From Monomorium pharaonis (taxonomy: Eukaryota; Arthropoda; Insecta; Hymenoptera; Formicidae), in the NCBI RefSeq assembly GCF_013373865.1, contig NC_050468.1:11098510-11162509 (forward strand): a stretch of 64,000 bases of DNA, read 5' to 3'. The notes beneath the pieces were generated by a model. That model saw only the letters and a program-made list of their open reading frames with translations, was not told the origin of the DNA and made no database searches. The position numbers were made by a program, and so were the translations under genes. Below are positions 1 to 13,100 of the stretch, in pieces (positions within the stretch are counted from its first letter, which is position 1; every line of letters starts with the position of its first letter).

Positions 1-119
1 TAGTCGAACAATTTGTCGTACACGAAACTCCCCGCGCGACCCTCTGCCTGCTCGTCCGGAGAATACCGTAATTGATCGGGCAGATCTTTTCGCATCAAAT
101 CAGGATTAGCGGCCACCAT
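1..119 (-). CDS. Possible coding exon at the window edge, partial
   Basis: Reading leftward from an ATG at 119, the minus strand is open for 39 codons to the window edge. The peptide starts MVAANPDLMRKDLPDQLRYS and ends SFVYDKLFD, with two bases of the next codon at the edge. An in-frame TAA lies 11 codons upstream (152-150), so either the ATG is a true start or an acceptor lies between them. The best AG in that interval gives phase 1 and has a poor pyrimidine tract. That does not fit the phase-0 end of the 23.2 kb exon, so direct joining is unlikely. The composition (many Asp, Pro, Arg, Leu and Tyr) looks protein-like, and both other minus frames and all plus frames are closed sooner. An open run this short could still be chance. 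Family not recognised. Confidence 0.4.
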   Translation of the reverse strand, partial: MVAANPDLMRKDLPDQLRYSPDEQAEGRAGSFVYDKLFD

Positions 120-3100
120 TGGATGGCCTTGCGAGGTCACGACCCGGCATTAACAGTATTTTCACGGCAACTTGTCCTGCTTAAAAGTGTGTCGTCTGAA
201 CCACGATGTTGTTGGAAAGTCTCTTGATGAGGCAATTTTCTTTTCTGTGTGGAGAAAGGGGATATTTTACAATAAAGATAGTTCTTTTTTTATATTTCAA
301 TCTTTTATATTATATAATAAATTTCTTTATATTTTATATTTAAATCAAATAATAATAAAATAAATTGTATTTTATTTATATTAATATAGTTCTTAATAAT
401 TTATAAAAGAACGTTTTATTAAAGAGATTCATGTATAAACAATAGGTTTAATAAGTGATTTTCTTTGGTAGAAGAACATATAAGTTTTCGCACGCGGTAA
501 GAATTAACGAACGAAAGAGCCAATGAGACGCGATGGCGATACCTATTACAGTGACCGCTGGGAAATAAAGGAGGAAAAGAATCTTGAGAATTGCCAGTAG
601 CAGTTCCTTCTTAATCGAAAAATCTAGCGACTCGGTAAGAATACAAACGATCTTACAGCCCTCGAATTGTTCCCTTCTGCCTTTACAAAACACAGGATAT
701 TCTTTAATAAATGTTTAAATTGAATCTTTTGGTGCAAAATTTCTAATTACATTATCGTTAAAAAATTTTAGCACACTTGACATTTTTTCACATTGCACGA
801 AAAGTTGACTACATTAAATATTATTTAAAAAAACTAAAAAATTTATAAAACAAATATATTATGATTATAACATTGCAAAAAATAAATGTACCACCATTTT
901 TTAAAGGAAGCATTTTAAAGCTTAAAAAGTTTACTTAAAAATAATTTTCTGTTAATTTTTGTCCAATAATATTTTAAGCAACAGTGTTTTATAATAAAAA
1001 AATATTAAAAACGTTGTAAAGATATAAAATATTTCATTGGAAGAATAATTTTAAATCTTCTAATTAACAAAAGTATTTAAAATCGAATCTTTAATATTTA
1101 AAATTGTCTAGAACGTATTCATTACAAATGCTAATGACAATATTTCGATGTAGCAGTTAATCTAAATACAATATACTAGAAATTAAAAGAAAGGGAAAAT
1201 TAATTTTGTCACACGCGTTACTCTAACACGAAGACCTGACTTTATCCTAAAACTGATTAAAGCAAGTTCCAAAAGTGAATTTATCACGGCAACTGAAATC
1301 AAGTTTAGGTGACTATATTAACTCCCTCCGCGTATAATCACACTTTTATTTTATTTATACCGGTATATAACCCGCTCAATAATATATTTCTGCAAACTTC
1401 ATCTAATTTAAGAATTTTGCTTAACCAAGGGAAATGCCGAGTTTGCTGTCTGATTACAAGCGCAAAACTTAGTTTCGGCCACTTGTCCGCGGATGTTAAC
1501 GTGGCAAGTGCGACGAAGAAAGAAAAGCGAGGTTTTCATTTCATCGTGAAGTAGCGCATGAAATATGCATTGCTCGATGCATCTGCGATTTTTCACCGGA
1601 AAACTCTCCCGCCTGTGCTGATGGCTCCTGCTCGTTCTCGGCTTATGCACGTGCATTTCGTATGCTACATAAATTTACGATGCATAATGAATAAAGAATC
1701 GAACCATGTGATTTTTACATTCGAATTTAAAAATTCCATCTTAATAATTTCATCTCATTACAATATTTTAATAACAATCTGTTGTTGTTAAAATATTTCT
1801 TTGTTATCTTTACCAGATTTTACGATAGAATTTTAGCAACAGCAAAATACATTAAAATAATATGAAAACGAGATTCTTTTTATGCGTTGAATAATGAGAA
1901 TTGATTTTCATTTATTACTGTAAAATTAATTTGGTGATATCGCAATCTATAATTTATGATAGATACGTTAAAATATTTTGTTTTTATTTTAGTCTAATTA
2001 TTCTTTATTTGTAAAAGAGGTAATAAACCTATGATAAATTCTGCAGCAATATTTCTTATATTTTCACATTATTTTGCTATATTGTTAAATCGCACATTAA
2101 ATTACGCTGTTTGCTAAATTGGAACAGCAATAGTGCCAGTTTTAACTATGTACATGTTGATCCAAATGCATATAAGAGACATAGATGCATAGCTTGCTCC
2201 AAGATTTATTTCATCCCACGGAGGAATAAAAGTTTCTCTCAAATATACTTTTCTGTGGATGTGTGACGTAAGGTTGGTTATCACTTTGAAATAGCTTTGC
2301 TACGTAGTTTGCATATGGAACTGCCTTTACATATTCTTCCTTAGTGAAGCAATTTCCGGCCAAAGCCAAACTTCAGAGTCTTTTGTAATAATTCTATTGA
2401 GAGATTCCATTTCTGAAAGTCTTCATTGTTCGTTAATTAAAATTTTCTTTCGTTTTCTGAACAAATTACGTTTCTTTTACAAACTATTTGTCGACTTTGT
2501 ACGAAACTCGTTTCGCGTTTTGTATTTTGCTTTCTTATCAAAAGTATATAGACTTCGGGTTCTTTCTACATTTTGTTTTAAGTTCTTCGTCAGAGCGAAC
2601 TCCGTGCTTGAGCGATATAACGAAGAAATCAACTTTTAAAAACGAAACTGTAATAAAACAAAGAATAGAAAACCGTCGTAGTTGGCAAGAAATTCTTCAG
2701 TGAGCGGCCGGGTGTCTCTTCAATACATAGACGAACTTTATTTCTAAAAAAAAGTCCTTTAAAAACGTTTTGACTACATAATATCAGTTAAAATAAGTTA
2801 TTAAAATTAAAAACTATAGATTTTTTGGGTTTATTTTTTTTGTCTAATAATAAAAAACATTTTGGTCACAAATGAAAGGTTCAGTTCAGAATTTTGGCTT
2901 TAAAACGAACCAGTTACGAAAAACAAAATAATGAATAATTTGGCTTATAATAGCTAATGCAGAATAAATGGTTATACTTGCTGTAATTTTAGATAATAAA
3001 ATTTACAAACAGATAAATAGCTCCAAATAAACTTTTGTAAGAACATTTTATAAGAGTTTTAACAGTATATTTTAAAAAATTAATTTAATTTGTAATGTTC

Positions 3101-3788
3101 CCTTTCTTATTAAATTTGCAAATAAGTATTGCAAAATGTAATTTTACATAAAAATCAAGAGCAAATAAAAAGTTTAATAACTTTTTTAAACTAATAAGAA
3201 AGTTATACTTATTTCAATTTTACACAGGCATTCAAATATAATAATAAAATCATCTATTTCTTATATTTTTGATAATGCTTTAAAATGTGACACATACTAA
3301 AGATAGTGTTAGAGAATTATTCTGCAGAATAACCGCAGAATATAGGATAATTTGGGATTTATTGTTACTGGATAAACAGATAACTGGATATTATTCGACA
3401 ATTACACAAAAAGTTGAAAAAGTAAAAATTTAACTTTTTTTACAGAAAGAGAGAGAAAAGAGAATTAGGGATTTGAATTTAATTAATTTAAAATGGATTA
3501 TGATTAAAATCTAATTAACCAAACTGTAATTTCCAATTTACAATTATTAATTTCCAATGAATATTTTGATACAGACTTAAAATATATAAATATTCGATGT
3601 TTTATATAATCTACTAGAAATATGCTTATAATAAACATTTTATAACAATTTTTAATAATTAATAAGTAATTTTCTAATATTAATTTTATTAGTAATTTTT
3701 AATACAATTGTTACTGAAATCAAATTTATCAAAATTCAATTCTACAAATTCTATTCTCTAAATTGCAATCAATGTATTATCATTGATT
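120..3788. other. AT-rich non-coding stretch
   Basis: Mostly AT-rich DNA with short A and T runs. Bases 120-170 continue the GC-rich patch of the edge exon. A small mixed-composition patch at about 1420-1680 has short overlapping frames on both strands but no splice signals or recognisable protein. If the edge exon belongs to the 23-31 kb gene, this is intron. I see no RNA gene or clear repeat. Confidence 0.6.
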
Positions 3789-3968
3789 AGTGGTATACTT
3801 ATAGCTATAATAATTAGTGAATTTACAATTTTTTAGTAGTTTTTACTTCAGAATTAGTGTATGAAAGATCAGTGTATTTATTTCACTGATTGACAAGTTT
3901 TAAGTATACCACTGAAAAGCAGTGTGTTTTCAGTCTAATTTCACTGCTTTTTCACTAATTATACTTTA
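3789..3968. repeat. Degenerate dispersed repeat, copy A (inverted AGTGGTATACTT arms)
   Basis: AGTGGTATACTTATA at 3789 faces its reverse complement TAAGTATACCACT at 3901-3913. Between and beyond them are several CACTGA/TCAGTG words. Related, more diverged copies lie at about 8095 and 9742, sharing the core TCACTGATTGACAAGT and a block related to TACACTAATTCTGA. This is most simply an old non-autonomous DNA transposon. No coding capacity and no clear target duplication is seen. Confidence 0.5.
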
Positions 3969-4055
3969 GAGAGAAGTTACATCGAATAAAATGTTTCCAC
4001 TTTCGATTAAATAATAAACTTAGATTAATCGAAATATAAAGTAAATTATATATAA

Positions 4056-4126
4056 AGAAAGAAAAAGAAAAAAAAAAGAAAAAAAATATAAAGAAAAGAG
4101 AAAAGGAAAAGTAGAGAAGAAAGAAT
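4056..4126. repeat. Purine-rich low-complexity tract
   Basis: About 70 bases made almost entirely of A and G in (GAAA)-like and (AAAAG)-like runs. It probably arose by slippage, and no function is claimed. Confidence 0.7.
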
Positions 4127-4338
4127 TATTTTTCCCTTACATTTAATAAAAATATAATGATTAATATTATTAATTTTCAATATGAGATTCTTATAGAAGA
4201 TACTGTAGCGCATTTTAATATGGATTTATTATAAAGTACTGTAATGCAATATATATATATAATATCTTAAGAATCTGTATTTCATTAGAAGTTTAACTAA
4301 TTAAATACTTTATTAGTACTTTATATAATAATTTATTA

Positions 4339-4486
4339 ATTGGGCCGGTTGTTCCAACTTCTTGGTAAATTAATCTATTATAGGTAAGCATGTATCTATC
4401 TTCATATTTTTTATAAATAAATAAAGACAGATACATATTTAATAGATTAATTTACCAAGAAGTTGGAACAATCAGTCCTCAATTTA
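4339..4486. mobile_element. Foldback MITE-like element, about 148 bp
   Basis: The left arm (4339-4405) and right arm (4430-4486) are inverted copies. A stretch of about 29 bases, beginning GTTCCAACTTCTTGGTAAAT at 4351, is perfectly repeated in reverse at 4442-4470. The arms continue with small gaps through TGTATCTATC and GACAGATACA, leaving a short AT-rich loop. The outer ends are slightly diverged (GGGCCGGTT against the complement of AATCAGTCC). Flanks are rich in TTAAT, so a short target duplication cannot be fixed. No coding sequence. The structure is that of a foldback non-autonomous DNA transposon. Confidence 0.65.
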
Positions 4487-6017
4487 ATTAATTTTAAACT
4501 CATTATCTTTGACAAATGCAAATTTTAAACAGAATTATACTATTAACAATCTATTCAATTATAAAAAACGACTTTTTATAATTCGGATATTGAACCTGGT
4601 ACATCTCTAGCACACACGTCCCTAAGATTTATGTCTTTTCCTATATCTTTAAGATAATTAATATTGAAAATTAAAAGATCGCCAATGACATTTTTTGTCT
4701 ATTCAATTTTTTTACATAAAATGTAGCCGAGGCTCAAAGCGTTTATGAAGGAAAGATGATGGATTCAATGCCCCCGATATAGATAGCTGTCAACCGTAGC
4801 TCGTTCACCCTAGCATAGGTGCATATATGTACTTAAACGTTTTACCCATATCACACATGAGCATACGCCATATACTATCCAACTAAGTTAGCCGGGTATT
4901 TGCGGCGCGGTCCAGCATATGGGACCCTCGTTTGAGAGATCGCATCTTCGCTCTTCGGTGAGACGACAATCGATGAGAGGACGATACGAAGTGGTCGCTA
5001 TCGATGTTATTACCAGCAGACCATTGGTCCAATACGGTTTTTCTATCTCCTTTACCCCATCGGGAATCGACGCTATACTTTGTTCCGAAGATGTTCAATT
5101 AACGGTTGTCGTGCTGCATTGATACTCCGGATATAAAAGCAGGAGATTAAATCGACGGAAAGAAGAATCGCGGTTGCGTTCTCTAGAATCGCGTGAGAAC
5201 AAAGGCTATGAAAATCTTCCGACAAAAATTAAAAAAATATATTCAAAATAATCGTTATATTAAGATATAGAAATATTGAATTGAGACATGACTACAAGAT
5301 AATGGAGAATATAATTAGGAAATAATAAAACGACAACTGTTATGTCGTTATTTTTGATAATAAGTTAATTTTGTTTATCTTTAACTGATGTATTTTAAAT
5401 TTAAAACCAGATTTTATAGTTCAAGATATTTCTTGTTGATTATTTGTGCAAACACTTGTTACGAAATAACATTATATTGGCCATCAATCAATGCCTTTTT
5501 TAACGAGTGGAATAAATCAAATTTACTCGTGCAAAAGTGAAATGACAATTTGTACTCTCATACGGTTCCAATACGGCTTATTTCCCTACGGATTTCCCGC
5601 GCGGTTGCTGCTTCCTGATGCCACATCAGTGAGGCGAATAACTCTAGGATATCGGGATATTTATAAAACACGCTTCTCAAACATATTTTCCGAAAGTAAC
5701 ATTCATGTGCATATGCACTTATATTTATACATATATTTGGATTAAATAACTTTGTTAAAATTTTCGTTGCAATATACATAACATATATATACATAAACCA
5801 ATAAAAAAATTATGAAAAAATTACAGATAATTTTATATTGCATTTGAAAGTAATATGAAAAATTGGACGGCAATTTTCTAGGTGAATTAAAAATAATTTT
5901 AGTAAGAAGAAAAGCAAAAATGTGCCCTAAAGTAAATGTAATTATAATGACAAAAATATGAATTTCTTGTTCCTTCATACATTGTTTCAAAATTTATGTG
6001 GTTATTAACTTATAAAA

Positions 6018-6058
6018 AACAACTAAGCTCAGAATTGTAATAAAACTTTGCATAATTC
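6018..6058 (-). repeat. Dispersed repeat fragment, partner of 50593-50634
   Basis: About 41 bases, including AACTAAGCTCAGAATT, match in reverse complement the stretch at 50593-50634 with only a few differences. Outside this block the flanks do not align clearly. It is probably a fragment of a dispersed transposable element. Confidence 0.5.
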
Positions 6059-7540
6059 ATTTCGAATATTTATAGAACACACATAATAGAAATTTCTGTT
6101 ATTATTTTTTAAAATAATTTAGTTTTTAAAAACAAATAAATATATAATAAATAAATAAAAACAAACAAATAAATAATAAATACATTATTATATAAAAATA
6201 TAATATTATTCACAAGTAATTTTTACATGTATACAGCTTATTTAGGATATGAATATTAAGGTATAAATATTATGTTTCCAATTTGATTTTTCTTAGACTG
6301 TATGTGCGGTTCATTCACAATTATATATGCACAAGTATATAAAAATATTCACATAGAAAATCCTATATTCATGTAGAAAATCCTGTTCAGGCAGTTTTAC
6401 ATTTGATGTGTTATTTTCCCTTGTATATTTTATGTATTGTTTAATTCCACTTATTTATTTACTTTTATAATAATTTTGTTTTATATTTCCAATTGTTTTT
6501 GTTTCGTTTAAAGATTTTTGTACAATTTTCACACAAACTGTCGAGAGCGTTTCACGGTCGCAGGTGACTTACATATATATATGAAAAATATGATATGCAA
6601 GTGACAAGATGAAGGCTGTCATTCGCAAGGGGCGTCGCGGAATGAATTTATCGTGGAAAAGTAAATGGCGAAGGCAAAGGAAAGGCGAGAAAGGCGGGTC
6701 GAGAGAGGCCGCCGAGTGACCCTTTTTCTCTCGCTCTCTGGAGGTATGCAGATGCCGGAGAAAGGAAAAGGACGGAGAAATTAAAGCGGACACCGACGAG
6801 AATTTGTGCGCCGGAGAGAGATGGAATTTCAACGAACGAGGAGCGCTTTGCTACATCTTTGCGATTATTAATTCTACTGCCATCGGATGTAAAATTTTGA
6901 GGAGCGCTATTCGTTGATGTTGAAAAAAAGAAAAACAATTTTTCGCTTTCCGCAAAAATTTTCATAATTTTTGCATCGGGCGTGAACTCACGGAATGGAA
7001 GAGGGGAAGTTTAATACCCTCTAAGTGTTCTCCTCACACCTACGTGCTTCGAACGCGTCGAGAGGGACACGTTGAGAAAGAGAGAGACAGGGACTATCCC
7101 AGCCAGGACTCGAGGGAGAGGCTGTGAAAGAATAAAAGTGACATAGAAAAATAAAAAAGCTTGACGCGCTTGGAGGATTTTCTTGACTTGTTCGAGCAAG
7201 GACGATGTAGTAATTATCAAGTTTGTCCTCACTCGAACGATGACAGTAAAATGGAACGGGAGTGGAAAAAGGACGAGAAGAAGAACAGCTTGAAGGAAAG
7301 GGATAAAAACGAGAGAGAACGGCGACGGAAGAAAAGAGATGCGAGGGAGAGATAAAGTGAGAATGGTTAGATGGTAGATGGAATGTCGTAAGAAGACTAC
7401 GAAATGATGCAGTAGCTGCGCATTACCGGAAGCGGCAGCCGCCACTCGAATTTATGAAATTGCAATTCCGGCCGCTTCGTTGCACCGCGTCGGAGCAATT
7501 TGTCTCGAAACGTACGGCGGTAAAAATAATCCAATCCCAC

Positions 7541-7578
<38 letters not shown>

Positions 7579-7580
7579 TT
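7541..7580. repeat. (CT)n microsatellite, interrupted
   Basis: About 40 bases of CT repeats with TTT interruptions. It creates serine/leucine-rich frames on one strand and Arg/Glu frames on the other, which should not be taken for genes. Confidence 0.85.
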
Positions 7581-8094
7581 TTCCGGGCATTTTCCTCGCG
7601 TTGCGCGATGCGGAATCGTCCGTTGTAATTGCCGCGACTCTAGTCACGTAGAGCGGTATCGATTTTCACCCCGAACAGTGTTAATCCGCGAAGACAACAG
7701 CGATTTCCACTGGGCGCGAATTATTAACATGCGTGTTGCGGGATATTGAATTTAATTGAAGAATGTAATATTAAAAACAATACACACAGTTATTTCAGAG
7801 AATCTTTGGAGAAATCATAAACTTTTTTTACTTACATCTATTTTTTGAAATAGAGAATAAGTTTGGTGAAGGTATATTTCGTAAAGAGAATGTTTAACAA
7901 AATTAAATTCCCTTAAAAAATGTTGAACAAATATAAATTTATTAATATTTCGACGTTTTTGTGCCAAGAAAAATAATTTCCAAGTTCCAATAATTTTGTA
8001 AGCGCAAAGAGATGTTAGTCAAACATGAAATAAATTTGGCTAAATGAATACAACGGAATCAACCAATCAATCATCATATCATAAAACATTAAAT

Positions 8095-8280
8095 AGTCAC
8101 TGATAATTGAGTTATAAGTATAGCATTTTTAATCAATAAAATTTCACTGAAAGAATTAGTAATATCATTGAGATATAAAATAGAGATACAAAGTATGAAT
8201 ATTTGCATATTAAAGACTAGTAAAATTACTCATTGATTCTCAGTGTAATTTTTTAAATTCTGTTTTTAGTAACATTTTTA
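8095..8280. repeat. Degenerate dispersed repeat, copy B
   Basis: TCACTGATAATTGAGTTATA, then agtatagca, matches the TCACTGATTGACAAGTTTTA core and following bases of copy A with gaps. TTTCACTGAAAGAATTAGT and a later CATTGATTCTCAGTG continue the resemblance. It is strongly eroded and its borders are approximate. Confidence 0.35.
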
Positions 8281-9741
8281 CTGATTTAATTTAAGAAATC
8301 ATGATCGCTATCTGTTAATGCTGAATATTTGAAATATCTATCTCATTATCCTAATTATGGTCATTTTTATATTTTCAGACATAATTATTCTAATTGTATA
8401 ACTTAAGCTGCATACTTATTACAAGTTTTTCCTCCATTACGCGATATGTGTACATCGATAGATATCGGATACTGCCAAACACATGTCAGCTTCACATAAA
8501 TAATCGTAATATATACGACGCATGTAATGATGTTTCATTATTAATGAGCCACAGAATGGAATAAATGTTAAGGGGGATGAATATTAAATCGGCGAATCCA
8601 CGAGCGACATGAAGCATTTATGGTGCTGTGTATTTCACAAATCCCGGGATTTCGTATAAAATTACAATGTAACGCCAAGAGGGTAAAAGTAAATGTCAGT
8701 GATGTGGATAACTATGTTGGCTGCATAATCAGATGATAACGCTTTGCGTACGAATCGCGGTAAAATGATAAAAATCAGTAATTCCACGCGCGCGTTTGTT
8801 TATTTTTTATCAGGTCGAGCAACGATGCAGAATAAAATGCATTCCCGAAGGGAGATGCACTAAAGACTGCTAGCCACTTAAGCGAGAGGACACGCGGCAC
8901 GTGCTTGCTATTTAAATAACGCGTCGCGGGTGTTCCCGTCACGCCGTTTCAGGTTTCTAATGTGGGCCAAACTTGAAACATCAAGGCAAACTGGTCTTCG
9001 CTCGTGGCTTCTCTTTATGTAAGTTGGACATTAAAGTGTTTCCCTATCCAAAAATGGAAATCGAGTAACGGTACGAGGACCGCGAGGGAAGAATAATCGG
9101 TTTAAGATGGGCGAGAGTATTCTAATCTGCTTCTTAATGTTTCTTTATCTGTGCTATAAAAATTGTATATTAGAATTATGAGAAAATAATTCGTCTCGTG
9201 TATATTTTTTGGCTAGAAACACGATGTAAATTTGAATAAATAATTGAAAGAGATCAAAGAGATCAGAAGCTGATGTAACTTTGAAACTTATACTTTTCGC
9301 TTCTTGCACAAAAATAGAGAAGTGCTGCAGAGACGATTTTCATTTAATAACTTTGTTCTACTAAGTATGGATATAAATTTTATTAAAAATAAACAAATAG
9401 ATACCGAACAAAGACGCAAGCATTAGCTTATTGGTTTCTACTGACTATTGTATTGAAGTAATGTAAAATTTTATTATTTGAATTAAAAAATTATATTTAA
9501 TAAATGCAAAAAATATCTTGCATTCTTTTTCTGCTTCTTTCCTTTTTGTAGAAAGTGAGTTACATAATGCTATTAATATTAAATCAAATAAAATATCAAC
9601 AAATTTATAATAAACCTGAGAATTTTTAAATAAAATTATTATTATTATTATTTGTGAAAGTTTTTATACAAGTCTTAAAATATTTTGAAATTTATACATA
9701 TATAAAGAATAAAAAAAATTATATCAAGATTATTAATCGGA
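8281..9741. other. Non-coding stretch with one GC-rich patch
   Basis: AT-rich except for about 8560-9110, which is moderately GC-rich. I found no open frame of interest, splice pair or repeat structure here. Confidence 0.55.
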
Positions 9742-9866
9742 ATAAGTGTACTATCACTGAACGCATACATTGATTGATATATAGTTATAAGTGTACTACT
9801 GAAATCAGATTATCAGACTGTCTTTTAATGAATAATACACCAGTACACTAATTCTGAGAGTACCAC
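9742..9866. repeat. Degenerate dispersed repeat, copy C
   Basis: Contains AAGTGTACTATCACTGA, ATTGATTGATATATAGTTAT, AAGTGTACTACTGAAATCAG and CACTAATTCTGAGAGTACCA. These correspond to words of copy A at 3789-3968, some of them in inverted order. The ends carry opposed AGTGTACT and AGTACAC-type words. Borders are approximate. Confidence 0.45.
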
Positions 9867-9985
9867 GTGCAATGTAAAAGAAATATTTTTTCGATTGGTT
9901 TTAATAGTAGTAGGGTAGAGCGGGGCTAGTTAAACATAAAGAGAGGTTAAAAGATAAAAAAATATCTTAATAAACAAAACACATA

Positions 9986-10150
9986 CACGGAGAGAATTTT
10001 TTCTTAAAATTTACCCTCAAAATCTGATAATTGAGAGATAATGTGTAACCTCGAGGAATTTTACTATACTTTTTAGTAAAATTTACTAAAAGTATAGTGA
10101 AATTTACTATGTTTTTAGTACAATTTACTGAAAGTATAGTAACGGTTATA
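9986..10150. repeat. Palindromic repeat, possible MITE
   Basis: Bases 10063-10098 form a near-perfect palindrome: ACTATACTTTTTAGTAAA is followed by its reverse complement, with one extra T in the left arm. A third, partial half-unit ending GAAAGTATAGT follows to 10140. The block is preceded at 9986 by CACGGAGAGAATTTTTT, which resembles the CACGGAAAGAAC terminus of the MITE family described at 44380. No right terminus was found, so element status is uncertain. Confidence 0.4.
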
Positions 10151-13100
10151 TATTAGGTAATTATGTTTATGACTTAATTTACTTGAGTTGACTTAGGAAG
10201 GATATTTCATGGTTGGAGTACATTAAATTACTTTGACATTTTGCATTTAACTTCAACTTTTTTCTTACTTATTAAATATATTAAGGATTTATGAATGTTT
10301 AATTAAATAAACCCGATAAACCTGATGTGTCCTGTTAAAATAGTTCGTCCTCTACCATTATTGTGTGAAGATTTATAATAGTTTCAATATATAAAAAGTT
10401 ATCCAGTAATTCCACTGTACCTTATTTCTGAAAATGGTAAAAAGAATTTGCTGTTTGAACGTTACGGCGTTTAATTGAGAAAATAAAATTATACCATCCA
10501 GTAATTTAATCTAGTACTTGCCGCCTGAAATCTGCGTTATAAATAGGAAATATTCCGAGACGCGTAAATATAGCAATCCGCGCCACTTCGCGCTCCGAGC
10601 CCAACATAACGTTATTACGTTATGTCGTACTCGCAATCAGTTACGCGTAATCACCGCGGGGGTAATAAACGGATGGAACAAATTGTCGCTGCAGTCGCGG
10701 TTTCGAGGCGGCGTCTCATCAGTTACTGCTGCATTGAGTTTGCGCGACTAATTGTATGTACGTATAACAACGACGAGGGCGCGTCGCGCGAGCTTACGTT
10801 ACACGGTACTTATGCGACTTACGTAACTGCTTATATGCTCGAAGTTCCAGTCTCATTCTATCGCGTTTACATTCGAGTAACGCCCTCGGCGAAAGACCCC
10901 GTTGTAATTATCGAGAACTTAGATTATCCCGACAACTTGTTAGCTTCCTTCCAGAAAGTCAAGTTCGAAATAGTTATAGCGGTCTTTAGCCTCCTTCTGT
11001 AAGTGTCGCAAACTTTGCTTATCCCGAAATTTATACAAACAGTTGTTCATACAATACGCAGAAATAATTTTCTAAATGTGCCGTACAATTTTTGTAGGGC
11101 ATTTTTTAAGTGTGCCTCAGTAAAACCGGTGGCCGAATAATCTTTGCGAACTGCTCGCTCTCCGGCTCGCGATGGTCGATGCAAATTTTAAGGACGATTA
11201 AGGAACCACTTAGGTCTCACTATTAACGACATCGCCGGTGCATCTACGTTCGCATAAGCGACAGGGCGCGCGATATAGAATGTCCCAGCGTCTTTCGCCG
11301 GGAGTTGGGATAATTATAGGATGCATAATTCCGCGCGCGCGTTAAGCTTATGTTCATCTGTCATGCTCCGAAAAGGTTCACTGCACTCGGATCTACTGTG
11401 GCATCGACTGATGCTACGTCGCGTTCTAACGTGGTTAACGTAAAGAGACACGTTCCTACCTTTCTACCATATACCTATAATTCTTATAATTTATAAGATT
11501 TATCCTTTATTATTACGAGAAATCTCAGAAACATTTAAGAAATATAAGTTACGTTTATCGTTTATAAACTAAAAAGCTGTTAAATTGTTTATAAAATTTT
11601 GTACTTAATTAATTCTTTAGAATAATTTATTTTTAATATTTAATTTCTTTTACAAGTCACATATATATTTGAACGTGTTATATTATTTAAAGAATGTCTA
11701 AATCTCTAAATGTCGTAACTTAATAACTTATTTTTCTTAAAGGATATCATTGGTAAAAATTTTTCGCAATTTTTGAACCCACAATGAATGGCTAAGGAAT
11801 AGTTTCTATATCGCATAATATGTCATAATACTCATTTGCAAATTGGTTCGAGATCGCGGACTATCAGGACGCAACGCGAGTAGTGTTTCCGCGAGCAGAA
11901 TGCGTGTGCCGGAAGCGCTTGGCTTTTTGAAGATCGCGAGCGCAGCTAAATAGCCAATTCACCGCTTTGTCGTGGACGAGACCCATGCCACAAGGCGCGT
12001 TTCAAATGCAAATACAGGGACTGCCGCGCGCACAAACCGACCGGCTTAACTGCTCCGTCGGTGGCAGTAAAGTTTGAGCCCAATAAAAAGAGGAAAGGCA
12101 ATTTCCTACTCGCCTCGCGTGGAGTTCACGGAAGCGGAATTTCATAAACATGGAGGAAAAAATGAAGGATGTGTATAAACGGGTAGTTGTACACGAGCCC
12201 GTATGATGAAAATTGATATTTGACAAAAAGTCGAGTTCCCCTGCGTGACAAATTTTGAAGAAATTTTGAGAATAATGATCGAATGATATAACCAAAAGAA
12301 GGCAAAAAAGATTGATGAAAAAAAGTAAAAAGATTACTACGTATAATAGATCTGTAACGAGTTGCAATTCTCGACTTACATTATTATTTTAAAGATTATT
12401 GTTATAACTTTTTGTAATTAAAATAATTATTAAATCACAGAAAATGCAAAATTTTAATGATGTATTATTTTTTAATACTTTGCATTTAAAACACAAATTG
12501 AGTGAATTCAGTTATTCCAAAATAATCTTAAATCTTGAAACTTAAATCTTTTAAACATCAAATTTCTCCAAAAATAAGTAACATGGAGTTATGCATATGG
12601 AACCTTACGTATCCATTTTATAGAAGGTCAGTGCACACAATTTTTCATTCTCAGAAATTGCGATTCGATATTGATTTGAATAGATGATATATTTGTTTGT
12701 TCAATAGTTTCTAACTTTGGCGTTGTCATATTAACGGAAAAATATTCATATCATTCGTATCTCGTGTTTGCACGCAGAGACAAGCTAAACTTTTCCTACA
12801 TGAATTATTTCGCGTCGTGATAAGTGAAAGGAAATTCGAATGTATTCATATATTTGCGTACTTTTTCTTTGCACTTAATGCAGACTGCAAGTATAAATTG
12901 TATAATTATTTATTAAATAGCAAAAATTTACTTCAGAGTAAAGACATTTTGAGACAATAAATCTGTTTTGTTTATCAAATCAATTTTTATGTTATAGTTA
13001 AATAACAATTTTTGTACATAAACAATGTTTTATTATAATATTGTTGAACAATAAATTTTCGAATTTTTAATTGCGTTCTTATACTAACACTAATTAATTT

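Larger units (their letters stand above)
4487..8094. other. Non-coding stretch with two GC-rich patches and simple repeats
   Basis: AT-rich DNA interrupted by GC-rich patches at about 4880-5180 and 6560-7745. The first patch is open on both strands for about 70 codons without a recognisable protein. The second is purine-rich (gagag and gaaagg words) on the plus strand, then passes into a (CT)n tract. Bases 6128-6185 are an AAAT/AAAC low-complexity run. No exon with paired splice sites was found. Confidence 0.55.

Noticed and set aside
10622..11002. 126-codon plus-strand frame
   Set aside because: Looks moderately protein-like in its second half, but has no splice sites, no recognised domain and lies in a GC-rich patch where long chance frames are common.
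11846..11880. GGTTCGAGATCGCGG, second possible tRNA B box
   Set aside because: The flanks do not fold into tRNA arms.
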